Assembly (NCBI GenBank): GCA_024703915.1
Contig: CP087969.1
Span: forward strand, 2,914,001 to 2,978,000
From: Massilia sp. H-1
GTDB lineage: Bacteria; Pseudomonadota; Gammaproteobacteria; Burkholderiales; Burkholderiaceae_D
Length of the DNA stretch: 64,000 nt
Reading direction: 5' to 3'
The translations under genes were made by a program, and so were the position numbers. The notes beneath the pieces were generated by a model. That model saw only the letters and a list, made by a program, of their open reading frames with translations. It did not search any database and was not told where the DNA came from. This document shows, piece after piece, positions 22,126 through 33,574 of the stretch (positions within the stretch are counted from its first letter, which is position 1; the number at the start of each line of letters is the position of its first letter).

Positions 22126-22892
22126 CTACTGCACCAGCGCCAGCGGATACGCGGGGCTGTCGGAGATCGTGTTGTGTCCCGTGTCCGGGATTTCCACGTA
22201 GCGTGCGATGCCCGGCTTGAAGCGCGACAGCAGCAGTTCGGAGCTGGCGCGCGGGATCATCTCGTCGTTCTGGGCCGCGATGATCGTGGTCGGCACCGTC
22301 ACCTGCGGCGCATCGCGCCAGGTTTCAGAACTTGTCGGTCAGCAGAAAACTCACCGGGAACATCGGGAACTGTTCGGCCGCGATGCTTAAGCAATGCTGT
22401 CATGCAGCGTCACCAGCACCAGCCGCACGGCCGGACGCTGGCTGGCCACGTGGGTGGCGACGCCGCTGCCCAGGCTGCGCCCGATCAGCGTGATGTGCGG
22501 ATGCTCGGCGTGCAGCTTGTCGAACAATGCCAGCGCATCGGCAAACACGTCGGCCTGGGTCGGCTTGCTTAAGCGCTGCCGCCGTAGCCACGATAGTGCG
22601 GCAGGTAGACCGCACGGCCGGGGAAGGCGGCCGCCACCGACGGCAGGCTGCCCGACACATCTTCCGCATTGCCGCCAAAGTAAAGCACGGCCTCGCTGCC
22701 CGCCTGCTGCCTGGCCGAGACCACCAGCTGGGTGCCATTGAGCTGCACCCGCATGACGCTGGCGTCGCCACCGAAGCAGCGCGGCTGCGGATAAAAAATC
22801 AGCGAACGCTGGGCCAGGTACAGACCCAGACAGGCGAGCGCGTACAGGCCGATGGCCGCGATGGCCATCCCCATCACAATCCGGATCCCCAT
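22126..22892 (-). CDS. Membrane-anchored alpha/beta hydrolase
   Basis: An N-terminal hydrophobic helix (AIAAIGLYALACLGLYLAQR) and a YPQP segment precede a hydrolase fold with LYFGGNAEDVSGSLP (oxyanion region), LPHYRGYGGSA and the nucleophile elbow LIGRSLGSGVATHVAS. The late His appears in EIPDTGHNT. The length of about 255 residues matches the YfhR/BEM46 type. Breaks near 22330, 22388 and 22568 are spanned. It starts two bases downstream of the DUF885 gene and is probably cotranscribed. Confidence 0.8.
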
Positions 22893-22894
22893 GC

Positions 22895-24812
22895 TTATTG
22901 CATCAGCTCGCCGATCATCTTGACTGGCGCGCTCCCGTAGCTGAGGAACTGTTCGTGGAAGGCCTTCAGGTCGAAGCGGGGGCCGAGGGCTTGCTTGCGG
23001 CGTTCGCGCAGCTCCATGATTTCGCTGTAGCCGCTGAAGTAGCTGGTCAGCTGCACCGACGACACTTGCGCGCGGTGCCACTTTTCGGTCGCCTCGCTCT
23101 TGGTCTGGAAGGCCTGGCGCACCAGCAGGTCCATCGCCTGCGCTTCGGTCATGCCCAGCACGTGCACGCTGTAGTCGAGGATGGTGTTGGTGACGGTGCG
23201 CAGATTCCACTTCGAGTACATCAGCCACATCTCGGGCGTGTTGTCGCCGTAGCCCGATTCGAGCATCATGCGCTCGCCGTACACGGCCCAGCCTTCGACC
23301 ATAGCGCCGTTACCGAACAGCGACTTGACCAGCGACGGCGATTTGTTCGCGTACACCAGCTGCGCGTAGTGGCCCGGAATAGCTTCGTGAATATTGAGGA
23401 TCTGCAGAATCCACTGATTGTATTCGCGCAGCTGGCTCTCGGCCTGCTCCGGCGTCATGCCGTCCAGCGGGGTGACGTTGTACCAGGTCTTGTCCTGCGG
23501 ACGGTAAGGACCGGGCGCATCGATGCTGGCAGCCAGCCACGCCGCGCTGGTACATCGGCGTCTCGCGCACTACCAGCGGCTTCTTCGGATCGAGCGTGAG
23601 CAGATTGTTCTTGATGACCCAGTCCTGCAGCACCGGAATCTGGCGCCGGATCTCGGGGAAGAAATCGGCCGGGGCCACGTGGTTGGCCGACAGCTTGTCG
23701 ATCACCATGCCGATCTTCGCGGTGCGGTCGGTAGAGCTTGGCGGTGGCGCCCATGGTCTTGGTCCACAGGTCGTCGGACAGCACGTCCATGCGCTGCAGC
23801 AGCTGCTCGCGCGCGGCCAGCGCCTTCTGGTACATCTGTTCGGCGGAGACAGCCACCCTGGATGTCGTAGTTGAACTTCGGCTCGTACAGCGCTTTGCCG
23901 ATGCGGAACGAGCGCGCCGTGTTCGATGCCTGCTGGGTCTTGTCGAGCTCCGTCAGGAAGTCGGTGTAGGCCAGCAGCGCTGCCGGCGGCAGCGATGCGC
24001 TGCGCGAACAGGTCCTTCTCGGCCGCGGTCAGGATCGATTCCTGGGCCGCCTTGCCCAGGTCGGCCAGCACGGTGATCGTGCCCGGGGCCTGGGTCAGCG
24101 CCAGCTGCGTGTGTTCGTGGGTCGGGTTGACGATGCTGGCCTGCGCCGCGGCGTAGAAGGCCTAAGCACGTTGGCCAGGCGCTTGAGCAGGGTGCGCAGG
24201 CGCTGCGGCTTGGCCGCGTATTCGGAGCCGAGGATCAGGTCGAGCGGCTGGGCGATATTGTGCACCGCCGGATTCCATTCGAATTCGCGGAAGCTGGTCA
24301 GGTACCAGCGGTCCGACTGCAGCTTGTTGACCAGCAGCGCGTGGTCGGTGCGCTGGCGGGTCGACAGCTTGCCTGGCGTCGATCTTGTCGAACTTGGCCA
24401 GCCACTCGTTGATGAATGCGAGCTGCTGGGCGCGCGTTTCGGCGCTTGGAATGGTCAGGGTGGCGGCGCTGTCATATTTGCCGACGTAGATCGCACTCTC
24501 GGGATCCATCTTCCACAGCGCGCCGAGGAACTGCATGCTGAGCGTATTGAAGCGGCGGTCGTTGGGCGTGTCCGCGCGCACGTCGGCCACGGCCGGACGG
24601 GCGGGAGCGGCATGCGCTGCCTTGGCGTCCTTGCCCTTCTTGGCGCTGGCGCCCTTCTTCTTCGCGGCGACCGGCGCCTTCGCTTTGCCGCCTTTGGCCT
24701 TGACCGACTTGCTGGTTTTGGCGGCGCCTGATTTCTTTGCCTTGGCAGCGCTGGCAGGGGCCAGCGCGAAGCAGGTGAGCAGGACAGCCAGGGCGATTTT
24801 GGTTTTCATCAT
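22895..24812 (-). CDS. Secreted DUF885 protein with Lys/Ala-rich linker
   Basis: A signal peptide is followed by about 55 residues rich in Lys and Ala (such as KSGAAKTSKSVKAKGGKAKA), then a DUF885 domain. The candidate zinc site HEAIPGHYAQ lies near 23380, with EGWAVYGERMMLESGYGD and VLGMTEAQAMDLL downstream. DUF885 proteins are predicted metallopeptidases related to gluzincins. Repaired length is about 635 residues. Breaks near 24370, 24161 (CCTAAGCACG), 23985, 23850, 23730 and 23540. The basic linker resembles a histone-H1-like tail, odd for a secreted enzyme. Confidence 0.82.
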
Positions 24813-24868
24813 GGTGTTGTGACCTTGTTAATAATGGGTGCGACCATACGGCGGGCGTCAGGTTAGCA

Positions 24869-25745
24869 TTAATCGAGCTGCCTGAGCGCTTTTACGACCA
24901 GCGGCTGCAGGCGCGCGCTGGGCCACATCGATGCTTTCGGCCAGCGATACATACAATGGTTGCAGGAAGCTCTTGAGATTGTGACGCCGCGCGAGCGAGG
25001 CCTGGGTGAACGGGCCGGGCGCCACCGTCAGCGCGGCGAACCACCTGGCCCAGGCCGCGTCGTCGATCTCGCTGCGGCGCGCCAGGTAGAACACGGGCGC
25101 CATCAGGCGCTCGCCTTCGCCGTAGCGGTAAAAGTGGCCCTGCTCGCCGGGCGCGCCCAGCTGGCTGGCCACGGCCGCCAGGATGGCTTCGTGATCGGCC
25201 TTGCCCAGCGCCGGATGGACCGACAGCTGCAGCATCAGGTCGGCGCCGTGCGCCACGCCGTGGCGCCAGCCTTCCTTCTCGTCGAAGCCGCGGTAATCGC
25301 GCACGGAAGCCAGGTAGCCGGTGGCGGCCTTGACCACCTCGCCCCGCTCGGCCTCGCTCATGAAGGGCTTGATGCGGTCGGCGCGCACGATTTCGGCCAG
25401 CGTGAGCGCGGCGAAGGGCTGGCCGAAGCCGCGGCCATCGTCCTTGCGCAGGCTAGGCCAGTAGCGCCGCGCGCAGGGTCTGCATGGTCGCCACGTCGAG
25501 CTTTTGCCCGCGCAGCAGGAACTGGATCGATTCGAATCCCGCTTCGTCGCGCAGCAGGGGTCCGGGTCGGACAGGCAGTCGAGCATACCGGTGGCGAGCG
25601 CCTGGCGCCGCGCCGGATCGGCGACTTGCCACTTGGCCGCGCGCAGCTCGCTAAGTTGCGCGCGTGAAGCTCGTACGGCTGGGCAGGCCGCGTGGGCAGC
25701 GCCGTGCAGCAGGACGGCGCTGGTCAGTGCGAGCAGAATACGCAT
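24869..25745 (-). CDS. Secreted DUF2785 protein
   Basis: A signal peptide (MRILLALTSAVLLHGAAHA) precedes an all-helical domain with GFGQPFAALTLAEIVRADR, a conserved GWRHGVAHGADLMLQLSVHP block and RRHNLKSFLQPLYVSLAE, matching DUF2785. Function unknown. The end at 24869 assumes a break near 24905 so that the tail reads ARLQPLVVKALRQLD; without it a stop at 24858 is used. Other breaks are near 25655, 25560 and 25455. It follows the PH-like gene by nine bases. Confidence 0.75.
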
Positions 25746-25753
25746 GCGAACTC

Positions 25754-26241
25754 CTAGTCGATGGTGCCTTCGCGGATCAGGTTCTGGTGATAGGCGTTCA
25801 GCTTGGCCACCGCGTCCTTGCTTAGCCACGATGTCGGTGAGCCGGATTTCGCTCTCCTTGGTGAAGCGGTGTCCGATGCGGACCGTGTACGAGCCCGAGA
25901 TCCAGCTCCAGAAGCCCTGCTCGAAGGTCGCCTCGTCCATGTCGCGCCACTTGACGCCAAACGATGCCCTTCTTCCATGGCAGTACGCCCGAATACATCC
26001 ACACGCCCACGTCGTCGTAGTACAGCTGGACGCTGCGGATCAGCAGGAAGCGGTACACGACGATGATGCTCGAGACGAGCATCACGGCCGCCGCCAGAAT
26101 CGGCGTGGCCAGGAACGAGAGCGGCAGCAGCACGCCGAACAGGATCACCGCCAGCAGCGCCAGGCCGAGATAGGCGATCCACGATTTGAGGCCCACTACC
26201 TGGGCATGCGGTCCGCTGCGCGTTGCGTTGTCTTCTTCCAT
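25754..26241 (-). CDS. Small membrane protein with PH-like domain
   Basis: About 162 residues. Two hydrophobic helices (WIAYLGLALLAVILFGVLLP and LAAAVMLVSSIIVVYRFLLI) are followed by a beta-rich module beginning VQLYYDDVGVWMYSGVLPWK, with SYTVRIGHRFTKESEIRLTD and a C-terminal helix. This looks like the bacterial PH (bPH2/DUF304-type) membrane protein fold. Breaks near 25960 and 25823 (GCTTAGCC for an expected GCCGGC-type site) are spanned. Function unknown. Confidence 0.65.
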
Positions 26242-26272
26242 TGCTTGCTATCCTAGACGGTTGGGTCGGTTG

Positions 26273-29200
26273 TCACTGCAGGCCTTCCTGCAGCATTCTG
26301 AGCATGTCGCCCGGGGACATGCGGGCCGACATGTCGCTGCCTTCGAGCAGGCTGTCGGCCAGGTCGCGCTTGTGCTTGTGCAGTTCGACGATGCCTTCTT
26401 CGATCGTGTGGCGCGCACCAGCCGGTAGATTGTAACCGGCCTTTGCTGGCCCATGCGGTGCGCGCGGTCCGAGGCCTGGTCCTCGACCGCCGGGTTCCAC
26501 CACGGGTCCATGTGGATCACGTAGTCGGCCGCCGTCAGGTTGATCCCGACCCCGCCCGCCTTGAGGCTGATCAGGAACACGTCGCCGGTGCTTACCTGGA
26601 AGGCGTCGACCCGCTTTTTGCGCTCCTGCATGGGGGTGGCGCCGTCCAGATACTGGTAGGCGATGCCCTGGCGGTCCAGGTGCTTGCGGATCAGGGTCAG
26701 GTGGTCCACGAACTGGCTGAATACCAGCACCTTGTGGCGGTTTTCGAGCAAGCCTTCGAGCAGTTTCATGAACACGGTCAGCTTGCTGCTCTGGAGGTGC
26801 AGCTCGGGCGCCACCAGGTTCAGGGTTGCAGCAGGCGCGCCGCAGCCGCATCATCTCGGCCAGGATCTGGATCGACTTTTGCGATTCCGGCGCTTCCAGC
26901 GCGGCCAGCTTTTCCAGGGCTTCGCGGCGCAGGGATTCGTACAGCGCGGTTTCTTCCTGGGTCAGTTCGACCGGCAGCACGATCTCGGTGCGCGGCGGCA
27001 GTTCGGACAGCACCTGGGCCTTGGTGCGGCGCAGGATGAAAGGCTGGATCAGGCGCCGCAGGCGCAGGCGGGCGCATCGCTTCGGCGCGCTTGTCCTGGG
27101 CCCGTTCGATCAGGGGCCTAAGCAAAGCGAGATTGAACTGGTCGCTGGTGCCGAGCAGGCCGGGATTGATGAAGCGGAACAGGTTCCACAGCTCGCCCAG
27201 GTGGTTTTCCAGCGGCGTGCCGGTGGCCACCATGCGGAACTCGCCCTGCAGCGCCATCACGGCCTGCGAGCGCTTGGTGGCGTTGTTCTTGATCGCCTGC
27301 GCTTCGTCGAGCACGATCGTGGTCCAGCGCTGTTTGGCGAACAGGGGCGCTTCCAGCTGCAGCAGGCCGTAGCTGGCGATGACCAGATCGAAGGGCCCGG
27401 CCCCGTCCAGCATCGCGCCGCGTTCGCCCGGTCCGAACAGCTTCACATTCAGGGTAGGCGCAAAGCGCGCCGCTTCGCTGATCCAGTTCATGCACACCGA
27501 GGTCGGGGCGATCACCAGGGTCGGGCCTTGCGGCGCGCGCGCCAGGATCAGCGCCAGCGCCTGCAGCGTTTTGCCCAGGCCCATATCGTCGGCCAGGCAG
27601 GCGCCCACACCCCAGTGGGCCAGGCGCGCCAGCCATTCGAAGCCCTCGACCTGATAGTCGCGCAACTGGGCTTGCAAGGTGCTTGGCAGCTGCGGCGTGA
27701 AGGCGGTGCTGTCGGCCATCCGGGCCAGGTGCGCGCGCCAGGCCTTGTCGGCGTCGACGCTGCCCGCTTCAGCCGGCCAGTTCTTCGAGCGCGAAGCTGG
27801 CCAGCGGATGCACGCGCACACCGTCGCCATGCTCGGTGCCGAACGAGGACAATTCCATCAGGCGCCGGTGCAGCTCGGACGTCAGCGCCAGGAACTGGTT
27901 GTCGCCCAGCGCCACGAAACGGCCGCGGCCCGACTTGAGCGATTCGAGCAGCGTGCGCAAATCCAGCACGCGGTTCTCGTCGATCTGCAGTTCGGCCTTC
28001 GCCTCGAACCAGTCCTTGTTGCGCTTGATCGACAGGCGCACCGATTTGGAGTCCGCCTTTTTGGTGACGCGGAACGATTCGCCTTCCGGCCACGCCATGA
28101 CGACCTTGTCCGGATCGAGTTCCTGCAGTTCGCTGAGCAGCTCCAGGCAGGGGATGGGCTGGCCGAGCAGCCATTCGCCGTGGTCCGATTCCGCCTCTTC
28201 CAGCGCCTGGCAACGGGCGATCAGCTGGCGCTCGGCCTCGCGCTCGGCATTGAGGTCGCGCCGCGCTTCGACCCCGCGCGCCGCCCACGTCGGCGATCAC
28301 GCTTTCGTGGCCCGAGCCGGGCGCGTAGTAGGCAGCCGGCGTCCGGCAGCGGGCGCACCAGGATCTGCATCTTGAGGCCGTGCTGGTAGGGCAGCAGGTG
28401 CACGTGCAGGCGCGGGTCGGCCGCGACCTGGGCGATATCGGCCGCGCTGCCGCCGATATCTGACTGCACCGTCACGATCGAGGAAATCGCACCGATCGCG
28501 CGCAGCACCTGCTTCTCCGCGTGCAGCGGCACCACCAGGGCCTCGCCGACGATGGCGCCGATGCGGCGGTGCTCCTCGCGGATGCGCACCACGCGCAGGC
28601 GGGTCGGCGTTTCGCGCGTGACGACCACGTCTTCGGTGTCGTCCAGGATAGCCGGGCGCATGTTGATCGTCACGTTGACCGGATCGGCCTTGATCAGCAG
28701 TTCCGGTTCGCCCGGCAGAAGTTCGACCCGGGTGGCGGGCGAATCGAGCCAGAACAGGAGCGGGTGGCCGATCAGTGCCGCCACCGCTTTCTCGAGATCG
28801 AATTCGAAGCGCGAGCCGCCGCCGCTGTAATACTTGTAGCCCTTGATGGTGGCGATCGCGTTCAAGTCCTGCGCGCTCAAGAATTCCATCGACGGCGCGT
28901 CTTCGGACAGGCGCTTGAGGCCGACCGCGCGCCCGCGGCTCCAGCCGCCCTGCGCGTCACGCTTCTGTTCGCGCGGCTCGAGTTCCTGCACGCCGTAGCG
29001 CGGATCGAACTTGATACCCCATACCAGGCGCGTTTCCTTGACCACTTCCACGTTCACCATCGGCTGCAGATTGATCAGCGCATTGAGCTGGCGCTGCCAC
29101 GGTTCTTCGCGTTCGAACCAGGCGGCAAATTCGGAGAAGCGGTGCTTCTGGCGCAGCGCGACGGCGCGCTGTTCGAACGGAACGCGGCCCATGCGGCCCA

Positions 29201-30414
29201 GCAGCGACGCCAGCTGGGCGCTGAGCAGATCGAAACCGGCCAGCTCGGACAGTTCCAGCATCTGCTCGATGGCGGCCTTGCGCTCGTTCAGCTGCGGCTG
29301 CGCGAGCCAGTAGTGCAGCAGGGCGCGGAACATGAACGGCTGCATCGCACCCTCCCAGTTCCGGGTCGGCAGCACTGCCGCTGGTCGACCGTGCCGCCGC
29401 GGATCTGGCGCAGCATGCTCAGTTGCTGATAGACGGCCGTGTCGTGGCTTTGCACGGCGCGCGTGACGATGTCGAGGTAGGCCTCGGCCGCCTTTTGGTG
29501 CTTGGGATCGGCGCTGCGCAGCAGGGCCAGCACGTACAGGTGCCCGCCGAAACCGGGGAACGCCATCTTGCGCTTGCCGGTTTCGCGGCGCAGCGCCTTG
29601 AGCGCATTCTCGAAGCTTAGCCAGCGCCGCATCGAGATCGTCGCGCAGCAGCAGGATCACGCTGCGGTAGAACAGCGCCAGCGAATCATCCAGCTCGCCC
29701 AGCATGCGGGCCGCGTCGTCCAGCCGCCCGCACAGGATCAGGTGCTCGGCCATGACGGCGCGCAGCGCCATCGACGGCGCCGCTGGCCAGGTGGCGTTCG
29801 GCGTAGGTGCGCAGCAGCGGCGCGCTGGCCGGTTCGCGCTGCGTGTTCTCGATCAGCACGGTGAGCACTTCGTCGCGCAGCAGCGGATGGATGCGCGCGA
29901 ACAGCTCGGGCTCGAACGGCCGCGCGCAAATGTCGACCAGCGGATGCAGATAGCCAAGCTTCGTGGCAGGCCATGCAGGCAGCCAGCAGCGGACCGGCGA
30001 GGTCGGGGCTGGCGCCGCCGACCAGGCAGATGCGCAGCAGCGCCACGCCCTGGCGGTAGCTGCGCAGGATGGCCATGCCTTCCCAGTTGCGGCGCAGCGG
30101 CGTCAGTTCCTGGTAGGCCGAGGCCAGGGCGGAGAACTTGCCGCTGTCGAGCGCGGCCTTGATCGCGGGCCAGGTCAGTTCCGGAATGCCGACCCAGCCC
30201 CGCTGCGCCATTTCACCGATCACGCCGCGCGGGCAGCCGGGCCAGGTCGTAGGCGAGCAGGTCGTCGTCGTCGCCGATGCTTAGGCCCGCGGCGATATGC
30301 TCCAGGATGCGGGTGCGCCCCATCGGCTCGCCCAGCGATCGCGAGCAGCGCCACGATCATTTTTTCGTGGGTGTCGAGTGCCTCGAATTCGGTGCGCGGG
30401 TCCTTGACGTTCAT
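26273..30414 (-). CDS. Very large SNF2-family helicase
   Basis: About 1,375 residues after repair. The first roughly 900 residues are a long non-helicase region with helical repeat-like segments (for example [20 protein letters not shown]) and a beta-rich part. The C-terminal third is a SNF2 ATPase: [16 protein letters not shown] (motif I), LDEAQAIKN (II), [15 protein letters not shown] (III), [16 protein letters not shown] (IV) and [17 protein letters not shown] (VI). It is expected to move along double-stranded DNA and remodel bound proteins. Frame breaks near 30300, 29785, 29615, 29350, 28330, 27775, 27115, 27070, 26830 and 26415. Its start overlaps the S9 peptidase stop by four bases. Confidence 0.88.
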
Positions 30415-32364
30415 GCAGCGTCGGGCAGATTGTCGATCGCCACCGGCATGCGGCGCACCAGGGCGCCGTCAGGCCGAACATGCGCAGGTAGAAGTACAGT
30501 TCCGCTTCCAGCGTGCGCACGATGCTGTCGGCCTTGCGGAAGCCGTGGCCCTCGCCTTCGAGCGTCATGTAGGCGACCGGCACGCCGTTGCGGCGCAGGG
30601 CCTTGACCATCACTTCCGACTGCTGCGGCGGCACCACCTTGTCGTCCAGGCCCTGGAAGAAGATCATCGGCCGCGTCAGGCGGTCGGCGTGATTGATCGG
30701 CGAGCGCGCCAGGTACAGCGCTTCCGATTCCGGCAGCGGCAAGGATCAGGTATTCGTTGTAGTGCGATTCGAACTTGTGCGAATCGGCGTCCAGTCCCTT
30801 GAGGTCGGACACGCCGTAATAGCTGGCGCCGGCCTTGAACACGTCGTGGAAGGTGAGCGCGCACAGGGTGGTCAGGCCCATGCGCTGCTGCCGCCGCGAA
30901 TGACCAGCCGCTCCGGATCGACCACGCCCAGGTGGGCCAGGTAGCGCGCTTGCCAGCCACGCAGTCGTCGACGTCGATCACGCCCCACTGGCCGCGCAGC
31001 TGTCGCGGTAGTCGCGCCCGAAGCCGCTGCTGCCGCCGTAATTCACGTCCAGCACGGCGAAGCCGCGGCTGGTCCAGAACTGGGTCGCCAGCTTGAGCGT
31101 GTTGCTGGCCATGCCGGTCGGCCCGCCGTGGCTGATCACCATCAGCGGCGGCTTGGTGCCGGACGGCGCTTCGGCGCCGCCATTGCAGGGCGGGTAGTAG
31201 AAGGCGTGCGCGCTGCGGTTGCCGGTGGTCGGATAGGTGATGCTTTCCGGGACCGACAGATAGGCTGCTGATGGGCAGCGCGCCGATCGACTGGGCCAGG
31301 ATGTCCTGGCGGCCCGGGTCCAGTTCGATGCGCGCCAGTTCCAGCGCAATGGTGGGCGCGCCGCCCAGCATCACGGCCACCCCATGCCTACCACGCGCAG
31401 GTCGCGGATTTCTTCATACGGGTTGGGGATCGCGTGCAGCTTGCCGCTGCCGGTGGACAGCTGGGCCAGGCGGCTGACGCCGTGTTCGATGTAGGTGCAG
31501 ACGATTTCCCCGGCCGAGAGGAAGCCGTACATCGAGCCGCCGAACGACCAGTGCGGCAGGCCGAATTCGGCCGCGCGGTCGCACAGCGCTTCGATCGCGT
31601 TGTCGTTAAGCCGGTACAGATTCCACCATCCGCTGCGGTCGGACACGAAATGGAGCACGTTCGCGGGCGACCATTCGGGCTGGCAGATCGCTTCCCGCCG
31701 GTCCGCCCGCGATCAGGCGCGGCAGGCCGAGCGTGCCGTCGGCCAGCAGTTCGGCCACCCACAGCTCGGTGCCCTGCCACGGCATGCGCGGGTGGTCCCA
31801 GCTCAGCCAGGCTACCATGCTGCCGTCGGGCGACACGCGGGGGGCGGCGTAAAAGTCGCTGCCTTCGACCAGCACCGTCTCGCTGCCGTCGGCGTTGATC
31901 GCGCACAGCGTATTGACAGGCTGCAGATGGCCGATGGTATGGTCTTCGCGCACGGCGATCAGGCGCTGGCGCGGGCGGTCCAGAACGAAGTCGGCATGGC
32001 GCAGCAGGCCGCCTGAAGTCAGCGCAGTAGGCGCGCCGCCGTCGCGAATGACGTAAATGCGGTTGTCGGCAAAATGCGAGAACCAGACCACGCCGCCGTC
32101 CACCAGGCTGGCGCCGCCGCCGTATTCGTGCACGCGGGTGCGCACGTTGAACGGGGGCTAGAGTCATTTCGGTCACTTCCTGGCCGCGCCATGCAGCATG
32201 GTGGTGCGCCCGCCTTCGCTGGCGCGCCCGGCCAGCCAGTAAATGTCGTCGCCGTCCTGCTGCGGCTGCGACAGGGGCGAGGCCCCGGCCGCCACCACGG
32301 CCGCCGTGATCGGGGAAGGCCAGACGCCATAGGCGGCGCTGCGTTTGATGGTCGATGCGGTCAT
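30411..32364 (-). CDS. S9-family prolyl oligopeptidase-like peptidase
   Basis: Serine peptidase with an N-terminal beta-propeller ([51 protein letters not shown]) and a C-terminal alpha/beta hydrolase. Catalytic elements are the expected GGSSGG serine box near 30895, [15 protein letters not shown] (Asp region) and GEGHGFR (His). About 645 residues, typical of DPP-IV/acylaminoacyl peptidase relatives. No signal peptide is obvious. Breaks near 32158, 31695, 31385, 31265, 31010, 30945, 30890, 30740 and 30470 are spanned. Upstream of and overlapping the SNF2 gene. Confidence 0.87.
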
Positions 32365-32496
32365 GGCGGGTCCGGTGGGGTTGGAAGCGGTAACGCATGA
32401 TAGATAATCCCTGCCAGCGGCGCACTCGCACCGCGTGCTGCGGCGGGCCCGGGAGTGCGATAATAGCGGCTTCATACCAGCTTTCGATTGTCTCCC

Positions 32497-33574
32497 ATGC
32501 CACAATTCGCCCCCCTCCAGAACGACACCTTCCTGCGCGCTGCTGCGCCAGCCGACCGACTACACCCCTGTATGGCTGATGCGCCAGGCGGGCCGTTACC
32601 TGCCCGAATACCGCGCCACGCGCGAAAAGGCCGGATCGTTCCTGGGACTGGCGAAAAACCCCGACTACGCCACCGAAGTGACGCTGCAGCCGATCGACCG
32701 CTACCCGCTGGACGTCGATCCTGTTCTCGGACATCCTGACGGTGCCGGACGCGATGGGCCTGGGCCTGTATTTCGTGGACGGTGAAGGTCCCAAGTTCGA
32801 GCGCCCGCTGCGCACCGAGGCCGACGTCATGGCCCTGCGCGAGCCGGACCTCGATTCGCTCGACTACGTGTTCAAGGCCGTGACCCAGATCCGCACCGCG
32901 CTCAATGGCCGCGTGCCGCTGATCGGCTTCTCGGGCAGCCCGTGGACGCTGGCCTGCTACATGGTCGAAGGCGGCGGTTCCAAGGAATTCCACACCATTA
33001 AAAAGATGCTGTACAACCGTCCCGACCTGATGCACCGCATCCTCGAGACCAATGCCAGCGCCATGGCAGGCCTACCTGAACGCGCAGATCGATGCTTAGC
33101 GCCCAGGCCGTGATGATCTTCGACTCGTGGGGCGGCGCGCTGGCCGACGGCGCCTACCAGACCTTCTCGCTGCAATACATGCAAAAGGTAATGTCGCAGC
33201 TCAAACGCGAAAAAGACGGCGTGCGCATTCCGGCCGTCGTGTTCACCAAGGGCGGCGGCCTGTGGCTGGACCAGATCGCCGACATCGGCGCCGACGCGGT
33301 CGGCCTGGACTGGACCGTGGACCTGGGCCGCGCACGCGCTGGTCGGCCACAAGGTCGCCCTGCAAGGCAATCTGGACCCGGCGATCCTGTTCGCCAGCCC
33401 TGACCAGATCCGCGCCGAAGTCGAGCGCACCCTGACCGCCTACGGCAAGCGATGGCGGCCGGTTCGGGCCACGTGTTCAACCTCGGCCACGGCATCTCGC
33501 AGTTCACGCCGCCGGAGTCGGTCAGCGCGATGGTCGAGGCGGTCCACAGCTTCAGCCGCCAGCAGCGCGCCTGA
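32497..33574 (+). CDS. hemE: Uroporphyrinogen decarboxylase
   Basis: HemE decarboxylates uroporphyrinogen III to coproporphyrinogen III in haem synthesis. The N-terminal [20 protein letters not shown] is diagnostic, followed by [13 protein letters not shown] and [14 protein letters not shown]. About 355 residues. Breaks at about 32537, 32720, 33068, 33098 (ATGCTTAGCGCC for Asp-Ala-Gly-Ala), 33335 and 33450 are spanned. It is followed by the AT-rich DnaA-box region and then priA. Confidence 0.94.

Noticed and set aside
31388..32830. Long minus-strand frame spanning the S9 peptidase start and hemE
   Set aside because: It crosses two genes with clear domain evidence in other frames and has a low-complexity Arg/Ala composition.
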